Shown one piece after another: positions 18,302 to 26,791 of a DNA stretch of 64,000 nt. The notes beneath the pieces are model-generated. The model searched no databases. It worked only from the letters and a program-made list of their open reading frames with translations, and was not told the DNA's origin. Within the stretch, counting starts at the first letter, position 1. Each line of letters opens with the position of its first letter. The translations under genes and the position numbers were made by a program. Source of the stretch: Chryseolinea sp. H1M3-3 (lineage in GTDB: Bacteria; Bacteroidota; Bacteroidia; Cytophagales; Cyclobacteriaceae); contig NZ_JARKMY010000001.1 in assembly GCF_029360725.1 (NCBI RefSeq), positions 1,488,001-1,552,000 of the forward strand, given 5' to 3'.

Positions 18302-18865
18302 ATGCTTTCTGGAAAAGACCATAACACATTATCGGATACTGAGCTCGTATCTCAATATAAAGTGTCTGGCGACCTGGCGCTGGTTGGCGCATTGTTTAAC
18401 CGTTACATGACTTTGGTGTATGGGGTTTGCAAGAAATACTTCAAAGACCGTGAGGCAAGTCGTGATGCGGTGATGCAAATCTTTGAAAAGCTGATAGTAA
18501 GCCTCAGGGAGCACGAAGTCACACACTTTAAGAGTTGGTTATACGTCACCAGCAAAAATCACTGTTTGATGGCCCTCCGCGCGAAAAAAGGAAGGAATTT
18601 CCAGGTTATTTCTTCAGATTTTATGGAAAATGAGTCGTTTATACATCTTCAGGAGGAGCCGGAGATGGAAACAAATCTTGTTAAATTAGAAAGGTGTATT
18701 GAAAAATTGGTAACGGAACAGAAAGACTGTGTAACGTTGTTTTACATGCAACAGAAGTGCTATAAAGAAATTGTTGAAATCACAGGATTTGACGATAATA
18801 AGGTTAAAAGTTATATCCAGAACGGCAAGCGGAACCTGAAGCTGTGTATGGAGCGAAATGAATGA
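18302..18865 (+). CDS. RNA polymerase sigma factor, sigma-70 family (ECF-like)
   Basis: 187 residues. Region 2 spans FNRYMTLVYGVCKKYFKD and the SWLYVTSKNHCLM helix; region 4 has CYKEIVEITGFDDNKVKSYIQNGKR. It begins a three-gene run on the plus strand and overlaps the TonB-domain gene by eight bases. That gene has an anti-sigma-like N-terminus, so it is probably the regulator of this sigma factor (inference from the overlap and domain order). Confidence 0.9.
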   Translation: MLSGKDHNTLSDTELVSQYKVSGDLALVGALFNRYMTLVYGVCKKYFKDREASRDAVMQIFEKLIVSLREHEVTHFKSWLYVTSKNHCLMALRAKKGRNFQVISSDFMENESFIHLQEEPEMETNLVKLERCIEKLVTEQKDCVTLFYMQQKCYKEIVEITGFDDNKVKSYIQNGKRNLKLCMERNE

Positions 18866-20240
18866 TTATAAAAACGATATTGACAAATACCTGAAAGGAG
18901 AGCTCACTCCGGCGCAGATGCATGCCTTGGAAAAAAAGGCATTGGACGATCCATTTCTGGCGGATGCATTGGAAGGATTTCAGCAACTTCCCCCGGAAGA
19001 TTTCGCGGCGGATATAAAGGCGTTGGAGGCAAGTCTTAACAAACGTGTTCACAAAGGTAATAATCATAAGTGGGTATGGCTGGGACGCATAGCGGCGGGG
19101 TTATTATTGATGGCCGTGTCAACGTATGTCATCGTTTTACTTTCTAATCGTTCGGAAAAAGATTCAGCGGATCATTTGGCAGTGAATAAGCAAAAAGAAT
19201 TAGCACCCCCCAGCCCTTCTGAAAACCCTGCTGCTGCGTTCAGCGATTCTGTTTATTCTGAAAATGAAAAATCAGCTGAGCCTTCATCGATTCAGGAAGA
19301 GAAGAAAAAAGATGAATCTGAACTAACACCACCCATTACCTCCCGCAGTGGCGGAGAACAAGCAATAGCGGAAATTCCAGAAGAGCGCAGTGAAGCAGAT
19401 GAGGCGCCTAAAGTTGAAGAGAAGCCTGTAGCAACTACGGAAGATATTTCAAAGGAACTTGACGCGGGAGAAAAAATTGCCGCTGAGCAACAGCCAGGCC
19501 CCGCGAATTCAGGCGCGGCAGACAGAACATCAGAAAGGATACTGAAGAATGACGATCTCGCATTGGCCAGAAAAAAAACTGCGCCGGCAGCTGCGAAGGC
19601 GCCATCGAATGCTTACAACGAAAACAGGAAGGTAATACGTGGAAAAGTAACTTTTGCTGATGATGGAACCGGCTTGCCCGGAGTGAATGTCCTTGTCAAA
19701 GGATCAAATGAAGGAACGGTTACAGACGCCAATGGCAACTATCAGATTCCTGTTGCCGACGATCAAAGCACACTGCTTTTTTCTTTTATTGGGTTTGCGA
19801 GTAAAGAAGTTGAGACGACTGATGAAACTACAGACGTACAGTTAGAAGCAGACGTTTCTGAATTGAGTGAAGTTGTGGTGGTGGGTTATGTAAGTGCAAG
19901 CGAAGCAAATAGTCTTTCTTCTCCTACGCCGCCCGTCATGGAACTTGCCGCACCGGCTGGAGGACGGAGATACTTTAAAAAATACCTGGAAGAGAATCTT
20001 CGCTATCCGGAACAAGCATTAAAAAATGAGGTGGAAGGAAAGGTAACGGTACAATTTTCAATCGGCACCACGGGACAATTGTCTGATTTTAGAATTATTC
20101 GCGGAATTGGTCATGGATGCGACGAAGAAGTGATTCGACTTATTAAAGAAGGGCCGAAATGGGCACCTACCAAAAGGAACGATGAGCCTATACGGGATCG
20201 TGCAAGGGTTCGGATGCGTTTTTCATTACCTAAGAAATAA
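18858..20240 (+). CDS. anti-sigma-like N-terminus + transmembrane + carboxypeptidase-regulatory-like + TonB C-terminal domain
   Basis: 460 residues with an unusual domain order. Residues 1-65 form a cytoplasmic helical region of the type seen in Bacteroidota anti-sigmas (YLKGELTPAQMHALEKKALDDP). A single membrane helix lies near residues 72-92. A Pro/Glu/Ala-rich linker (about 95-245) follows, then a carboxypeptidase-regulatory-like repeat (255-345, ending in LSEVVVVGYV), and finally a TonB C-terminal domain (YPEQALKNEVEGKVTVQF onward). It could couple sigma release to outer-membrane or periplasmic signals. That coupling is inference; the domains are visible. Confidence 0.85.
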   Translation: MNDYKNDIDKYLKGELTPAQMHALEKKALDDPFLADALEGFQQLPPEDFAADIKALEASLNKRVHKGNNHKWVWLGRIAAGLLLMAVSTYVIVLLSNRSEKDSADHLAVNKQKELAPPSPSENPAAAFSDSVYSENEKSAEPSSIQEEKKKDESELTPPITSRSGGEQAIAEIPEERSEADEAPKVEEKPVATTEDISKELDAGEKIAAEQQPGPANSGAADRTSERILKNDDLALARKKTAPAAAKAPSNAYNENRKVIRGKVTFADDGTGLPGVNVLVKGSNEGTVTDANGNYQIPVADDQSTLLFSFIGFASKEVETTDETTDVQLEADVSELSEVVVVGYVSASEANSLSSPTPPVMELAAPAGGRRYFKKYLEENLRYPEQALKNEVEGKVTVQFSIGTTGQLSDFRIIRGIGHGCDEEVIRLIKEGPKWAPTKRNDEPIRDRARVRMRFSLPKK

Positions 20241-20264
20241 TATCTTTAGTACAAATTCACCTGC

Positions 20265-20915
20265 ATGTTTACGAATCGTAAGCTTTTTTTAGTTACTGTA
20301 TTCCTCGTTGTTGTAAGTATTACCGCATACATGCTGGCGGTGTACATTCCTTCTCAGATTATGGAACGGAGTTATGAAGGAGCAAAACAAATTGGCCACG
20401 ATATCGCGCAGGTCTTCAACGTCACACCAGAAGTTACCGTTAACCACACCGTTGTTTTACAACAACAAACTCCCATTCTGGAGTTAGCTACGGTCTCTCA
20501 AAAATTTCAGCATCGCTATGACTGGACCAACACCTGGTTAGGCAGCACTAAGAAAATTAATATTGCCGGGAGCTTCGAAGCGAAAGCCGGGTTCGATCTT
20601 CATAAAAAATTTTTAGTCGAGATAGCCAATAACAAGGCTGTTGTCACCTTGCCGAAGCCGCAATTGCTGTCAATGGAGCCCTTGGGTGATGTGACCTTCC
20701 GGGATGAGAATGGAGTTTGGAACTGGGTAGATGCGGACGATCGGGCGAAAGCGATGAATGCATTTACCACTGATGCGCGTAAATATGGACAGCAAGCCCA
20801 ATTTGTAGATCATGCGCGCCTTGAGATGGAAACCAAACTACGGGAAATCTTTTCGGTTCACGGGATGCCGGTGGAGATTCGATATGCAGATGGAGAACGC
20901 GTGAGACCTTTTTAA
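20265..20915 (+). CDS. DUF4230 domain protein, membrane-anchored
   Basis: 216 residues. One N-terminal membrane helix (residues 7-27, FLVVVSITAYMLAVYIP) is followed by a DUF4230 region. This is a beta-rich extracytoplasmic domain with the typical segment LELATVSQKFQHRYDW and the GSFEAKAGFDL strand. Function is unknown in the family. It lies 24 bases after the TonB-domain gene on the same strand and could be its third operon member. Confidence 0.8.
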   Translation: MFTNRKLFLVTVFLVVVSITAYMLAVYIPSQIMERSYEGAKQIGHDIAQVFNVTPEVTVNHTVVLQQQTPILELATVSQKFQHRYDWTNTWLGSTKKINIAGSFEAKAGFDLHKKFLVEIANNKAVVTLPKPQLLSMEPLGDVTFRDENGVWNWVDADDRAKAMNAFTTDARKYGQQAQFVDHARLEMETKLREIFSVHGMPVEIRYADGERVRPF

Positions 20916-20925
20916 AAATGATAAT

Positions 20926-20962
20926 CAGCAACGGGTAGGTGCTTATCGATCACCCGTTACTG
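20926..20962. terminator. hairpin between convergent genes
   Basis: CAGCAACGGGT and ACCCGTTACTG pair around a 15-base loop, between the DUF4230 gene on the plus strand and the LytTR regulator on the minus strand. There is no clear T-run, so its efficiency as an intrinsic terminator is uncertain. Confidence 0.45.
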
Positions 20963-20985
20963 AATATCATCGGATAACTATTGAT

Positions 20986-21729
20986 CTAAACGACTTTCTT
21001 ACGAATTAACTTCGCGTAGGTACGACTGACAGGGAAGCTTTTGCCATTGAGCATTTTTACAACCATCCCGCCATTGAAATGTTTTTCAATTTCTTTGAGA
21101 CTGTTGATGTTGATAATTGTGCTTCTGTGAACACGGATGAATGTCTCAGGATTTAAAATTTCTTCCAGCTTGCCAATGCCGGATGAGCTAACGAACTGAT
21201 CATTCTTTGTAGAAAGAATGGTATAGTCGCCGGATGCCTCCAGGTATACAATTTCGTCAACGGGGAGGTTAAGCAGTTTTTCAGACTTCTGAACAAAAAT
21301 ATGTGAGTCGTATGACGTCTTGTTTTCGGTTTTCATGTTCCTCAACAATTCGCCCACGTTATTCTGCTCCAGCTTCATCCTGTTGATGGCGCGCTCCACA
21401 CCTTGTTTGAAACGTTCTTGGTCGAGGGGTTTCAGGATGTAATCAACCGCATTTTTTTCAAATGCTTTAATAGCATATTGGTCATAAGCAGTACAAAATA
21501 TTACATAAGGATCATGGGTTATTTCATCCAAAACATCAAATCCTGTCATGCCCGGCATTTGAACATCGAGAAATACCAGGTCTGGTTTTAATTTGTCAAT
21601 CATTTCAACGGCATCCTTACCCTTCGAGCATTCACCCAATACCTGAATGTTGGGCATCTGTTGAAGGTATTCTTGGAGTAAGTCGCGTGCTAATTTTTCA
21701 TCGTCAACGATAACGCAGGTAATGTTCAT
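20986..21729 (-). CDS. LytTR family response regulator
   Basis: 247 residues. The receiver domain has the acidic pair DDE at the N-terminus, the phosphoacceptor Asp55 (FLDVQMPGM) and the conserved Lys in ILKPLDQ. The LytTR DNA-binding domain occupies about residues 140-245 (IVYLEASGDYT, FIRVHRSTIIN). It overlaps the histidine-kinase gene by four bases, forming a LytS/LytR-type two-component system. Targets are unknown; the adjacent divergent carboxypeptidase-regulatory-like gene is a candidate. Confidence 0.94.
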   Translation of the reverse strand: MNITCVIVDDEKLARDLLQEYLQQMPNIQVLGECSKGKDAVEMIDKLKPDLVFLDVQMPGMTGFDVLDEITHDPYVIFCTAYDQYAIKAFEKNAVDYILKPLDQERFKQGVERAINRMKLEQNNVGELLRNMKTENKTSYDSHIFVQKSEKLLNLPVDEIVYLEASGDYTILSTKNDQFVSSSGIGKLEEILNPETFIRVHRSTIININSLKEIEKHFNGGMVVKMLNGKSFPVSRTYAKLIRKKVV

Positions 21730-22862
21730 ACGGCTTTATTTAGTTCTTTTACTGATACTGATTCATGGTTTGCGTCTTCGAAAGGTATAAAGAAGCTAAC
21801 AGTATATCCCCATTCATTAGACAATATCCGGAGGCCTGACCCAGGTCCGAAAATACTCTTTAAGCGTTTATCAGTGTTGGTAAGTCCTACACCGCCGCTT
21901 GGAGTTCCATCCATTACTTTCTTCGCGTTAGATCCCAGTCCGTCATCTTTAACCTCGAAATAAATCATATTGTTAAAGCGTTTTACGGTCAATATAATTG
22001 TACCTCCGTCATCTTTCGGAGCAATGCCATACTTCACAGAGTTTTCAACCAGGGGCTGAAGAATCATAGGAGGAATTTTCACACTCAAACATGAGAAATC
22101 TACTTGTTTCACAAACTTCATTCTGTCCCCAAAACGTACTTGCTGTATACGAATGTAATTATCGATGAAATCCAGTTCGTGAATAAGCTTCACCATCTGG
22201 TCTCCATGCGAGTCCAACGCATAGCGGAAAATGTCAGAAAGCTGGGTGATTACTTTTCGCGCCTGCTCTTTACTAGAGCCAATTAAGGTGTTGATAGAGT
22301 TTAATGTATTGAATAAAAAGTGCGGATTGATTTGCGACTTGAGCAACGAAATTTGCATCTCACGATTTTTGAGTGTGAGTTCGCTCTTCTCCATTTCCTG
22401 TTTTTGTAACCCTTGAAAGTACCGAATTACATAATAGACACCAACGGTAATGATATACTGATCATGAAAGTGCAGCCCTTCCGTCCCTAATAACATGATC
22501 AGATGATCTTGCCAAATATCCCAACCGATGTAACCTTCGACATAATTTTCCAAATAGTATGATAAGGTGCCCATCATGAAGAAATGCAGCATCGCTCCAG
22601 CCAGGTGGCCAGTTATCTGTACATAGACACTAAATTTGAAAAGCCAATTAGAATAAAAAAAGACACCTATTATTAAAAGGCATAGTGCCTGGAATAGTCG
22701 TAAGGCATTCCAAAAAACATATGTGTGATGGGTGTTTAACTCGTAATCAATAAATGCACCGACGCCATAATTAAGGGCGTACCAGAAGCAAAGCCACAGG
22801 TAGGCGCGCTTCCAAATTCCGGGGATATCATCAAAAAATTTCAAGCCGGTAAAATTGAACAA
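21726..22862 (-). CDS. sensor histidine kinase, His_kinase (PF06580) family
   Basis: 378 residues. Four or so hydrophobic segments fill residues 20-150, then a short coiled region leads to the phosphoacceptor His181 in INPHFLFNTLNSIN. The ATP-binding GHKL domain has PPMILQPLVENSVKYG and GLGSNAKK (G1-like) followed by GVGLTNTDKRL. It pairs with the LytTR regulator just downstream. The membrane part has no recognisable sensor domain, so the signal is unknown. Confidence 0.93.
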   Translation of the reverse strand: MFNFTGLKFFDDIPGIWKRAYLWLCFWYALNYGVGAFIDYELNTHHTYVFWNALRLFQALCLLIIGVFFYSNWLFKFSVYVQITGHLAGAMLHFFMMGTLSYYLENYVEGYIGWDIWQDHLIMLLGTEGLHFHDQYIITVGVYYVIRYFQGLQKQEMEKSELTLKNREMQISLLKSQINPHFLFNTLNSINTLIGSSKEQARKVITQLSDIFRYALDSHGDQMVKLIHELDFIDNYIRIQQVRFGDRMKFVKQVDFSCLSVKIPPMILQPLVENSVKYGIAPKDDGGTIILTVKRFNNMIYFEVKDDGLGSNAKKVMDGTPSGGVGLTNTDKRLKSIFGPGSGLRILSNEWGYTVSFFIPFEDANHESVSVKELNKAV

Positions 22863-22992
22863 TAAAGTTACGCAATGAAAATTAAAACCGATTAGAAAAG
22901 GTTTATGGCGCTAAATCTTCGTTTTATGGCAATATCCTACAAACGGTTTGAAAAAATCCGTCGATTAGCCAACTTGAGCTTCCAATTTAATT

Positions 22993-24198
22993 ATGAGAGC
23001 TTTATTCACAATGCTATTTTCTATAGCGGTGTTTTTTGCTCACGGGCAAAAGATAACGCTGTCAACGCGTGTTTTGGATAGAGTAACGTCCGAGCCATTG
23101 CCGTTCGCATCTGTAGGCATTAAAGGAAAAGCCATTGGCACGGTTACTAATCTTCAGGGCGAATTCGATTTTCATATCCCTGCCGAATATCGCAATGAAA
23201 TTTTGGTGATCAGCATGTTGGGTTACCAAAACTTTGAGGCACCTATTTGGTCGCTGCTCGAGAGTAAACCTGAAAACATCGGCATGGAAAAATCAACAAC
23301 GGTCTTGCAAGAGGTTGTTGTAACAGATTCTCTTTTAGGAGGAGAAATTGTAAAAATTGCGTTGAGCCGGATCGAGAAAAATTTTCCGATGGAACCTTTT
23401 CTAATGGATGGATTTTATCGCGACGTTAAGAAAGTAGCCGGGACCTCCGTTGCATTGTTGGAAGCGGCCGTGAAAATCTTCGACGAAAATTATATTGCAC
23501 CACGAAACCAATCAAAATTAAGGGAACGTGTCAAGTTAGTTGAAGTGAGAAAAAGCCTTGGATACGATAACAAGTTCACGCCTTTTTTCCGGCAGAAGAA
23601 TTTGTTAGAAGATCTCTTGCTTCACAATAACATTCGATATCGGCAAATCGATGATACGGAGGGATTCTTTGCAAGCTTGAAACGCGAACCGGACTCCTAT
23701 TATAATGGGCATGAAATTTTCGTGGTATCGCATACAGAAGATTTTCATTTTAAAATATTCATTGATAAAGAAAACTATGCTGTTAATCATCTTGAGTTTG
23801 AAATCAGCGGCGACAACCACGAACGAAAGAAGGATCTGGTAAGCAAGCACGTCACCTATCGTAAAACCATCGATTTTAAACCATTTAAAGGGACGATGTA
23901 TTTAAACTATATCACCGTCACGACAAAAGAAAAGTGGTATGATGAAATAACCTCAGAATTCAGATTCGAGACGGAACTTCAGCAACACTTGCTTATCAAT
24001 GAAGTAAATCCAAATACAAAAGAACGCATCACTTCGACTGATAAAATGCGAAATTATGGACTGCAGTTCCAGGATTATCCTTATAACAAAGAATTTTGGG
24101 ACGGATACAATGTCATCAAAGAAACTCCGGTCGATAAGGAAATTCTTGCCGACCTTGAGCGACTTGCACCACTGGAAAAGCAGTTTGAAAATAATTAA
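22993..24198 (+). CDS. carboxypeptidase-regulatory-like domain protein, secreted
   Basis: 401 residues. The signal peptide ends near residue 19 (FFAHGQ). The beta-sandwich repeat at residues 22-100 contains LPFASVGIKGKAIGTV and MLGYQNFEA, followed by the LQEVVVTDSLL linker typical of Bacteroidota outer-membrane proteins. The remaining 270 residues are a soluble domain found in DUF5686-like relatives but without the barrel half. Function unknown, envelope location probable. It is divergent from the LytTR system and may be its target. Confidence 0.78.
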   Translation: MRALFTMLFSIAVFFAHGQKITLSTRVLDRVTSEPLPFASVGIKGKAIGTVTNLQGEFDFHIPAEYRNEILVISMLGYQNFEAPIWSLLESKPENIGMEKSTTVLQEVVVTDSLLGGEIVKIALSRIEKNFPMEPFLMDGFYRDVKKVAGTSVALLEAAVKIFDENYIAPRNQSKLRERVKLVEVRKSLGYDNKFTPFFRQKNLLEDLLLHNNIRYRQIDDTEGFFASLKREPDSYYNGHEIFVVSHTEDFHFKIFIDKENYAVNHLEFEISGDNHERKKDLVSKHVTYRKTIDFKPFKGTMYLNYITVTTKEKWYDEITSEFRFETELQQHLLINEVNPNTKERITSTDKMRNYGLQFQDYPYNKEFWDGYNVIKETPVDKEILADLERLAPLEKQFENN

Positions 24199-24242
24199 AC
24201 CTCAAACCTAGCTTCAGAAAAAACGGGGTTCTCACCACCTAC

Positions 24243-24277
24243 AAAAAAAGCAAGGCACCTAACCTTGCTTTTTTTTT
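24243..24277. terminator. bidirectional intrinsic terminator
   Basis: AAAAAAGCAAGG and CCTTGCTTTTTT pair around a 7-base loop and give runs of T's on both strands. It lies between the convergent ends of the carboxypeptidase-regulatory-like gene and the aminotransferase. Confidence 0.85.
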
Positions 24278-24339
24278 GGGTTCACCAATGATGCTTATAG
24301 TCGGGTAAGTTATTTACACGACCGTAACTTGCTAAAATT

Positions 24340-25536
24340 TTATTTCAGCGTCGCCAGCGTCTCTTTAATTCTCTTCAATGCTTCTTTTAAATCTTTTTCA
24401 GATGCAGCATAAGAAAGACGTACGCATTTCTCATCACCAAAGGCACCACCGGGCACTAGAGAAACGTGCGCTTTCTCTAACATATAGTAACAAAAATCAT
24501 CACCGGTTTTTATGGTGAACGTTCCATCTGACTTACCGTAATAAGCACTTACATCAGGGAAGAAATAAAATGCTCCTTCAGGATAATTTGCCTTGATCCC
24601 CGGTATTTCCTTCAAAAGATTGTAAACGATTTCCCGTCTGCTCTTATATTCCTCTACCATTTTCAGGGTAGGGGTGATGTCGCCGGTAAGCGCTGCAAGT
24701 GCAGCACGTTGCGCAATGGAGCAGTTAGCCGAAGTGATTTGCCCTTGAACTTTATTGCAACCATCGGCAATCCATTTTGGTGCTGCAATGTAGCCAACTC
24801 TCCAGCCTGTCATGGCAAATCCTTTTGCAAAACCATTCACGGTAATTGTGCGATCGAACATACCAGGAAAAGACGCAATACTTACCTGTTCGCCGGTAAA
24901 GTTGATGTGCTCATAGATTTCATCAGCGATGATCATCAGGTCAGGATGTTTCAATACCACCTTTGCAATCGCTTCGAGTTCTTTTCTGGAAAAAACTGAA
25001 CCGGTAGGATTACAAGGCGATGAGAAAATAATCGCCTTTGTCTTTTTAGTAATCGCCTTTTCCAGTTGGTCTGCCGTTACTTTAAAATCATTTTCAATGC
25101 CGCCTTTGATGATAACGGGAACTCCTTCAGCGAGACGGACCAAAGCATCATAACTTACCCAATATGGAGAGAACACAATTACTTCATCGCCTGCGTTGAT
25201 CAATGCAAGCATGGTGTTGGCAATGGATTGTTTTGCTCCATTGGATACAACAATATTTTCAGCCTTATAAGGTACCTTATTTTCCTTCTGATATTTCGCA
25301 GCAATCGCTTCACGCAAATCCTGATAGCCGGCTACCGGAGGATAAGCAAAGTACTTACCGTCATCAATGGCCTTCTTGGCAGCCTCACAAATGTGTTGGG
25401 GCGTTTTAAAATCAGGCTCCCCCAGGCTTAACCCAATAACATCAATTCCTTTTGTTTTGAATTCACGGGCTTTGGCGGCCATCGCCAAAGTTGCCGATTC
25501 TTCAATTGCTTCAATTCGATCTGATAGTTTGTTCAT
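24340..25536 (-). CDS. pyridoxal-phosphate-dependent aminotransferase (aspartate type)
   Basis: 398 residues of fold-type I aminotransferases. Visible motifs: SLGEPDF near residue 37, SNGAKQSI near 98, the CNPTGS loop near 175, DEIYEH near 205, and the PLP-binding Lys238 in NGFAKGFAMTGWRVGY. It matches class-I aspartate/prephenate aminotransferases of the thermophile type (AspC/AatA), transferring the amino group between aspartate and 2-oxoglutarate. Substrate breadth cannot be read from sequence. It is monocistronic. Confidence 0.93.
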   Translation of the reverse strand: MNKLSDRIEAIEESATLAMAAKAREFKTKGIDVIGLSLGEPDFKTPQHICEAAKKAIDDGKYFAYPPVAGYQDLREAIAAKYQKENKVPYKAENIVVSNGAKQSIANTMLALINAGDEVIVFSPYWVSYDALVRLAEGVPVIIKGGIENDFKVTADQLEKAITKKTKAIIFSSPCNPTGSVFSRKELEAIAKVVLKHPDLMIIADEIYEHINFTGEQVSIASFPGMFDRTITVNGFAKGFAMTGWRVGYIAAPKWIADGCNKVQGQITSANCSIAQRAALAALTGDITPTLKMVEEYKSRREIVYNLLKEIPGIKANYPEGAFYFFPDVSAYYGKSDGTFTIKTGDDFCYYMLEKAHVSLVPGGAFGDEKCVRLSYAASEKDLKEALKRIKETLATLK

Positions 25537-25737
25537 GGTTGTATTAAAAACGGGCCAAAGAAAATAATTAAAAACGGAAGTTGGAAGGATTGGTTAAGAG
25601 AAGATTAAAATGACCTCTCATTCGACCGCCTCTGCGGCCATAGCAATTGTAAAGAGGAATAAAGGACTGTTTTAAAAGAAGAAATAATATTGCCGTCGAA
25701 ATGACGGACGACAGACACACTAACGGAAGGTAGGCAC

Positions 25738-26346
25738 TTAGTTGAAGAGTGTTCGTCCAAGAATGCTTCTTCCCAAAGTAATTTCATCTGCGTATTCCAA
25801 ATCACCGCCAACAGGAACCCCCCTTGCAATAACTGTTATCTTTCCTGTCAGATCTTTAATTCGTTTGTTGATATAGAATGCAGTTGTATCGCCTTCCATG
25901 GTGGGACTTAGTGCAAGAATTACTTCTTTCACTTCGGATTGTTCCTGATTCAACCTGCTCACCAACGATTCAATTTTTAAATCGGTAGGTCCGACGCCAT
26001 TCATGGGAGAAATGACCCCGCCAACGACGTGATAAACGCCATTGTATTGCGATGTATTTTCAATGGCCATCACATCTTTGGCATCTTCTACAACGCATAA
26101 AATTCTGCGGTCGCGCTTATGACTGGTGCAAATGAAGCAAAGGTCGGTATCCGAAATATTATGACAACAATTGCAAAACTTTATACTCGATCGCAGTTTG
26201 TTTAGCGCCTGCGTTAATGCAAATGTGTTTTCCTCTTTATTTTTTATCAGGTGCAATACGAGTCGCAATGCTGTTTTCTTCCCTATCCCCGGAAGTTTGG
26301 CAACTTGATTAACAGCATCTTCAATTAATTTGGAAGGATAGTCCAC
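25738..26346 (-). CDS. recR: recombination mediator protein RecR
   Basis: 202 residues when started at the GTG at 26346 (reading MDYPSKLIEDAV), which gives the standard RecR N-terminus and length. A longer frame from 26451 would overlap clpS and add about 35 unrelated residues. The HhH motif (LPGIGKKTALRL), the zinc finger (CNCCHNISDTDLCFIC) and the Toprim domain (LCVVEDAKDVMAIE) are all visible. RecR works with RecF/RecO to load RecA at gaps. It lies 31 bases after clpS on the same strand. Confidence 0.93.
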   Translation of the reverse strand: MDYPSKLIEDAVNQVAKLPGIGKKTALRLVLHLIKNKEENTFALTQALNKLRSSIKFCNCCHNISDTDLCFICTSHKRDRRILCVVEDAKDVMAIENTSQYNGVYHVVGGVISPMNGVGPTDLKIESLVSRLNQEQSEVKEVILALSPTMEGDTTAFYINKRIKDLTGKITVIARGVPVGGDLEYADEITLGRSILGRTLFN

Positions 26347-26377
26347 AGCACAGCACGTTTGAGCGAAAAAAGATAGA

Positions 26378-26659
26378 TTATAAAATGCGGGCATCAATGC
26401 CAGCTTCACAAATGGCCTCTCGCATAGGACGCAGAAAGTCAAATGTTCCATTCTTTACCTGGCATTTCCCCTTGTAATGGATGATCATCGTGCATTGTTC
26501 CGCTTGTTCCGGTGTATGTTTGCATACTTTGATGAGCGTACGGATAACATGCTCAAATGTATTAACATCATCATTGAACACCACGAGGTCCATTAGATCT
26601 GTTGTCTCTACAGCATCTAAAACATCCACTAATTCGTCTTCTTGATATTGTGGTTTCAT
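26378..26659 (-). CDS. clpS: ATP-dependent Clp protease adaptor ClpS
   Basis: 93 residues. The N-degron pocket motif is visible as VVFNDDVNTFEHVI, with MIIHYKGKCQV and the C-terminal REAICEAG typical of ClpS. It delivers N-end-rule substrates to ClpAP. A Bacteroidota-type -7 element (TAGCTTTG on the minus strand, 26692-26699) lies about 33 bases upstream, though I could not place a well-spaced -33 element. It is followed by recR. Confidence 0.93.
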   Translation of the reverse strand: MKPQYQEDELVDVLDAVETTDLMDLVVFNDDVNTFEHVIRTLIKVCKHTPEQAEQCTMIIHYKGKCQVKNGTFDFLRPMREAICEAGIDARIL

Positions 26660-26791
26660 AAATGCAATTTCTTAACGTCAGATTTTACTTGCAAAGCTAC
26701 TAATTTCATTCTTTTACGCGAAGCAACAAAATGACAACGATTTGGATTTTAGATTAATTCCTGATTCTTTGCTCCGTTAAATAGAAAACAC

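Noticed and set aside
25738-26451. RecR starting at the ATG at 26451
   Set aside because: That start would overlap clpS by 74 bases and add unrelated residues; the GTG at 26346 gives the family N-terminus.
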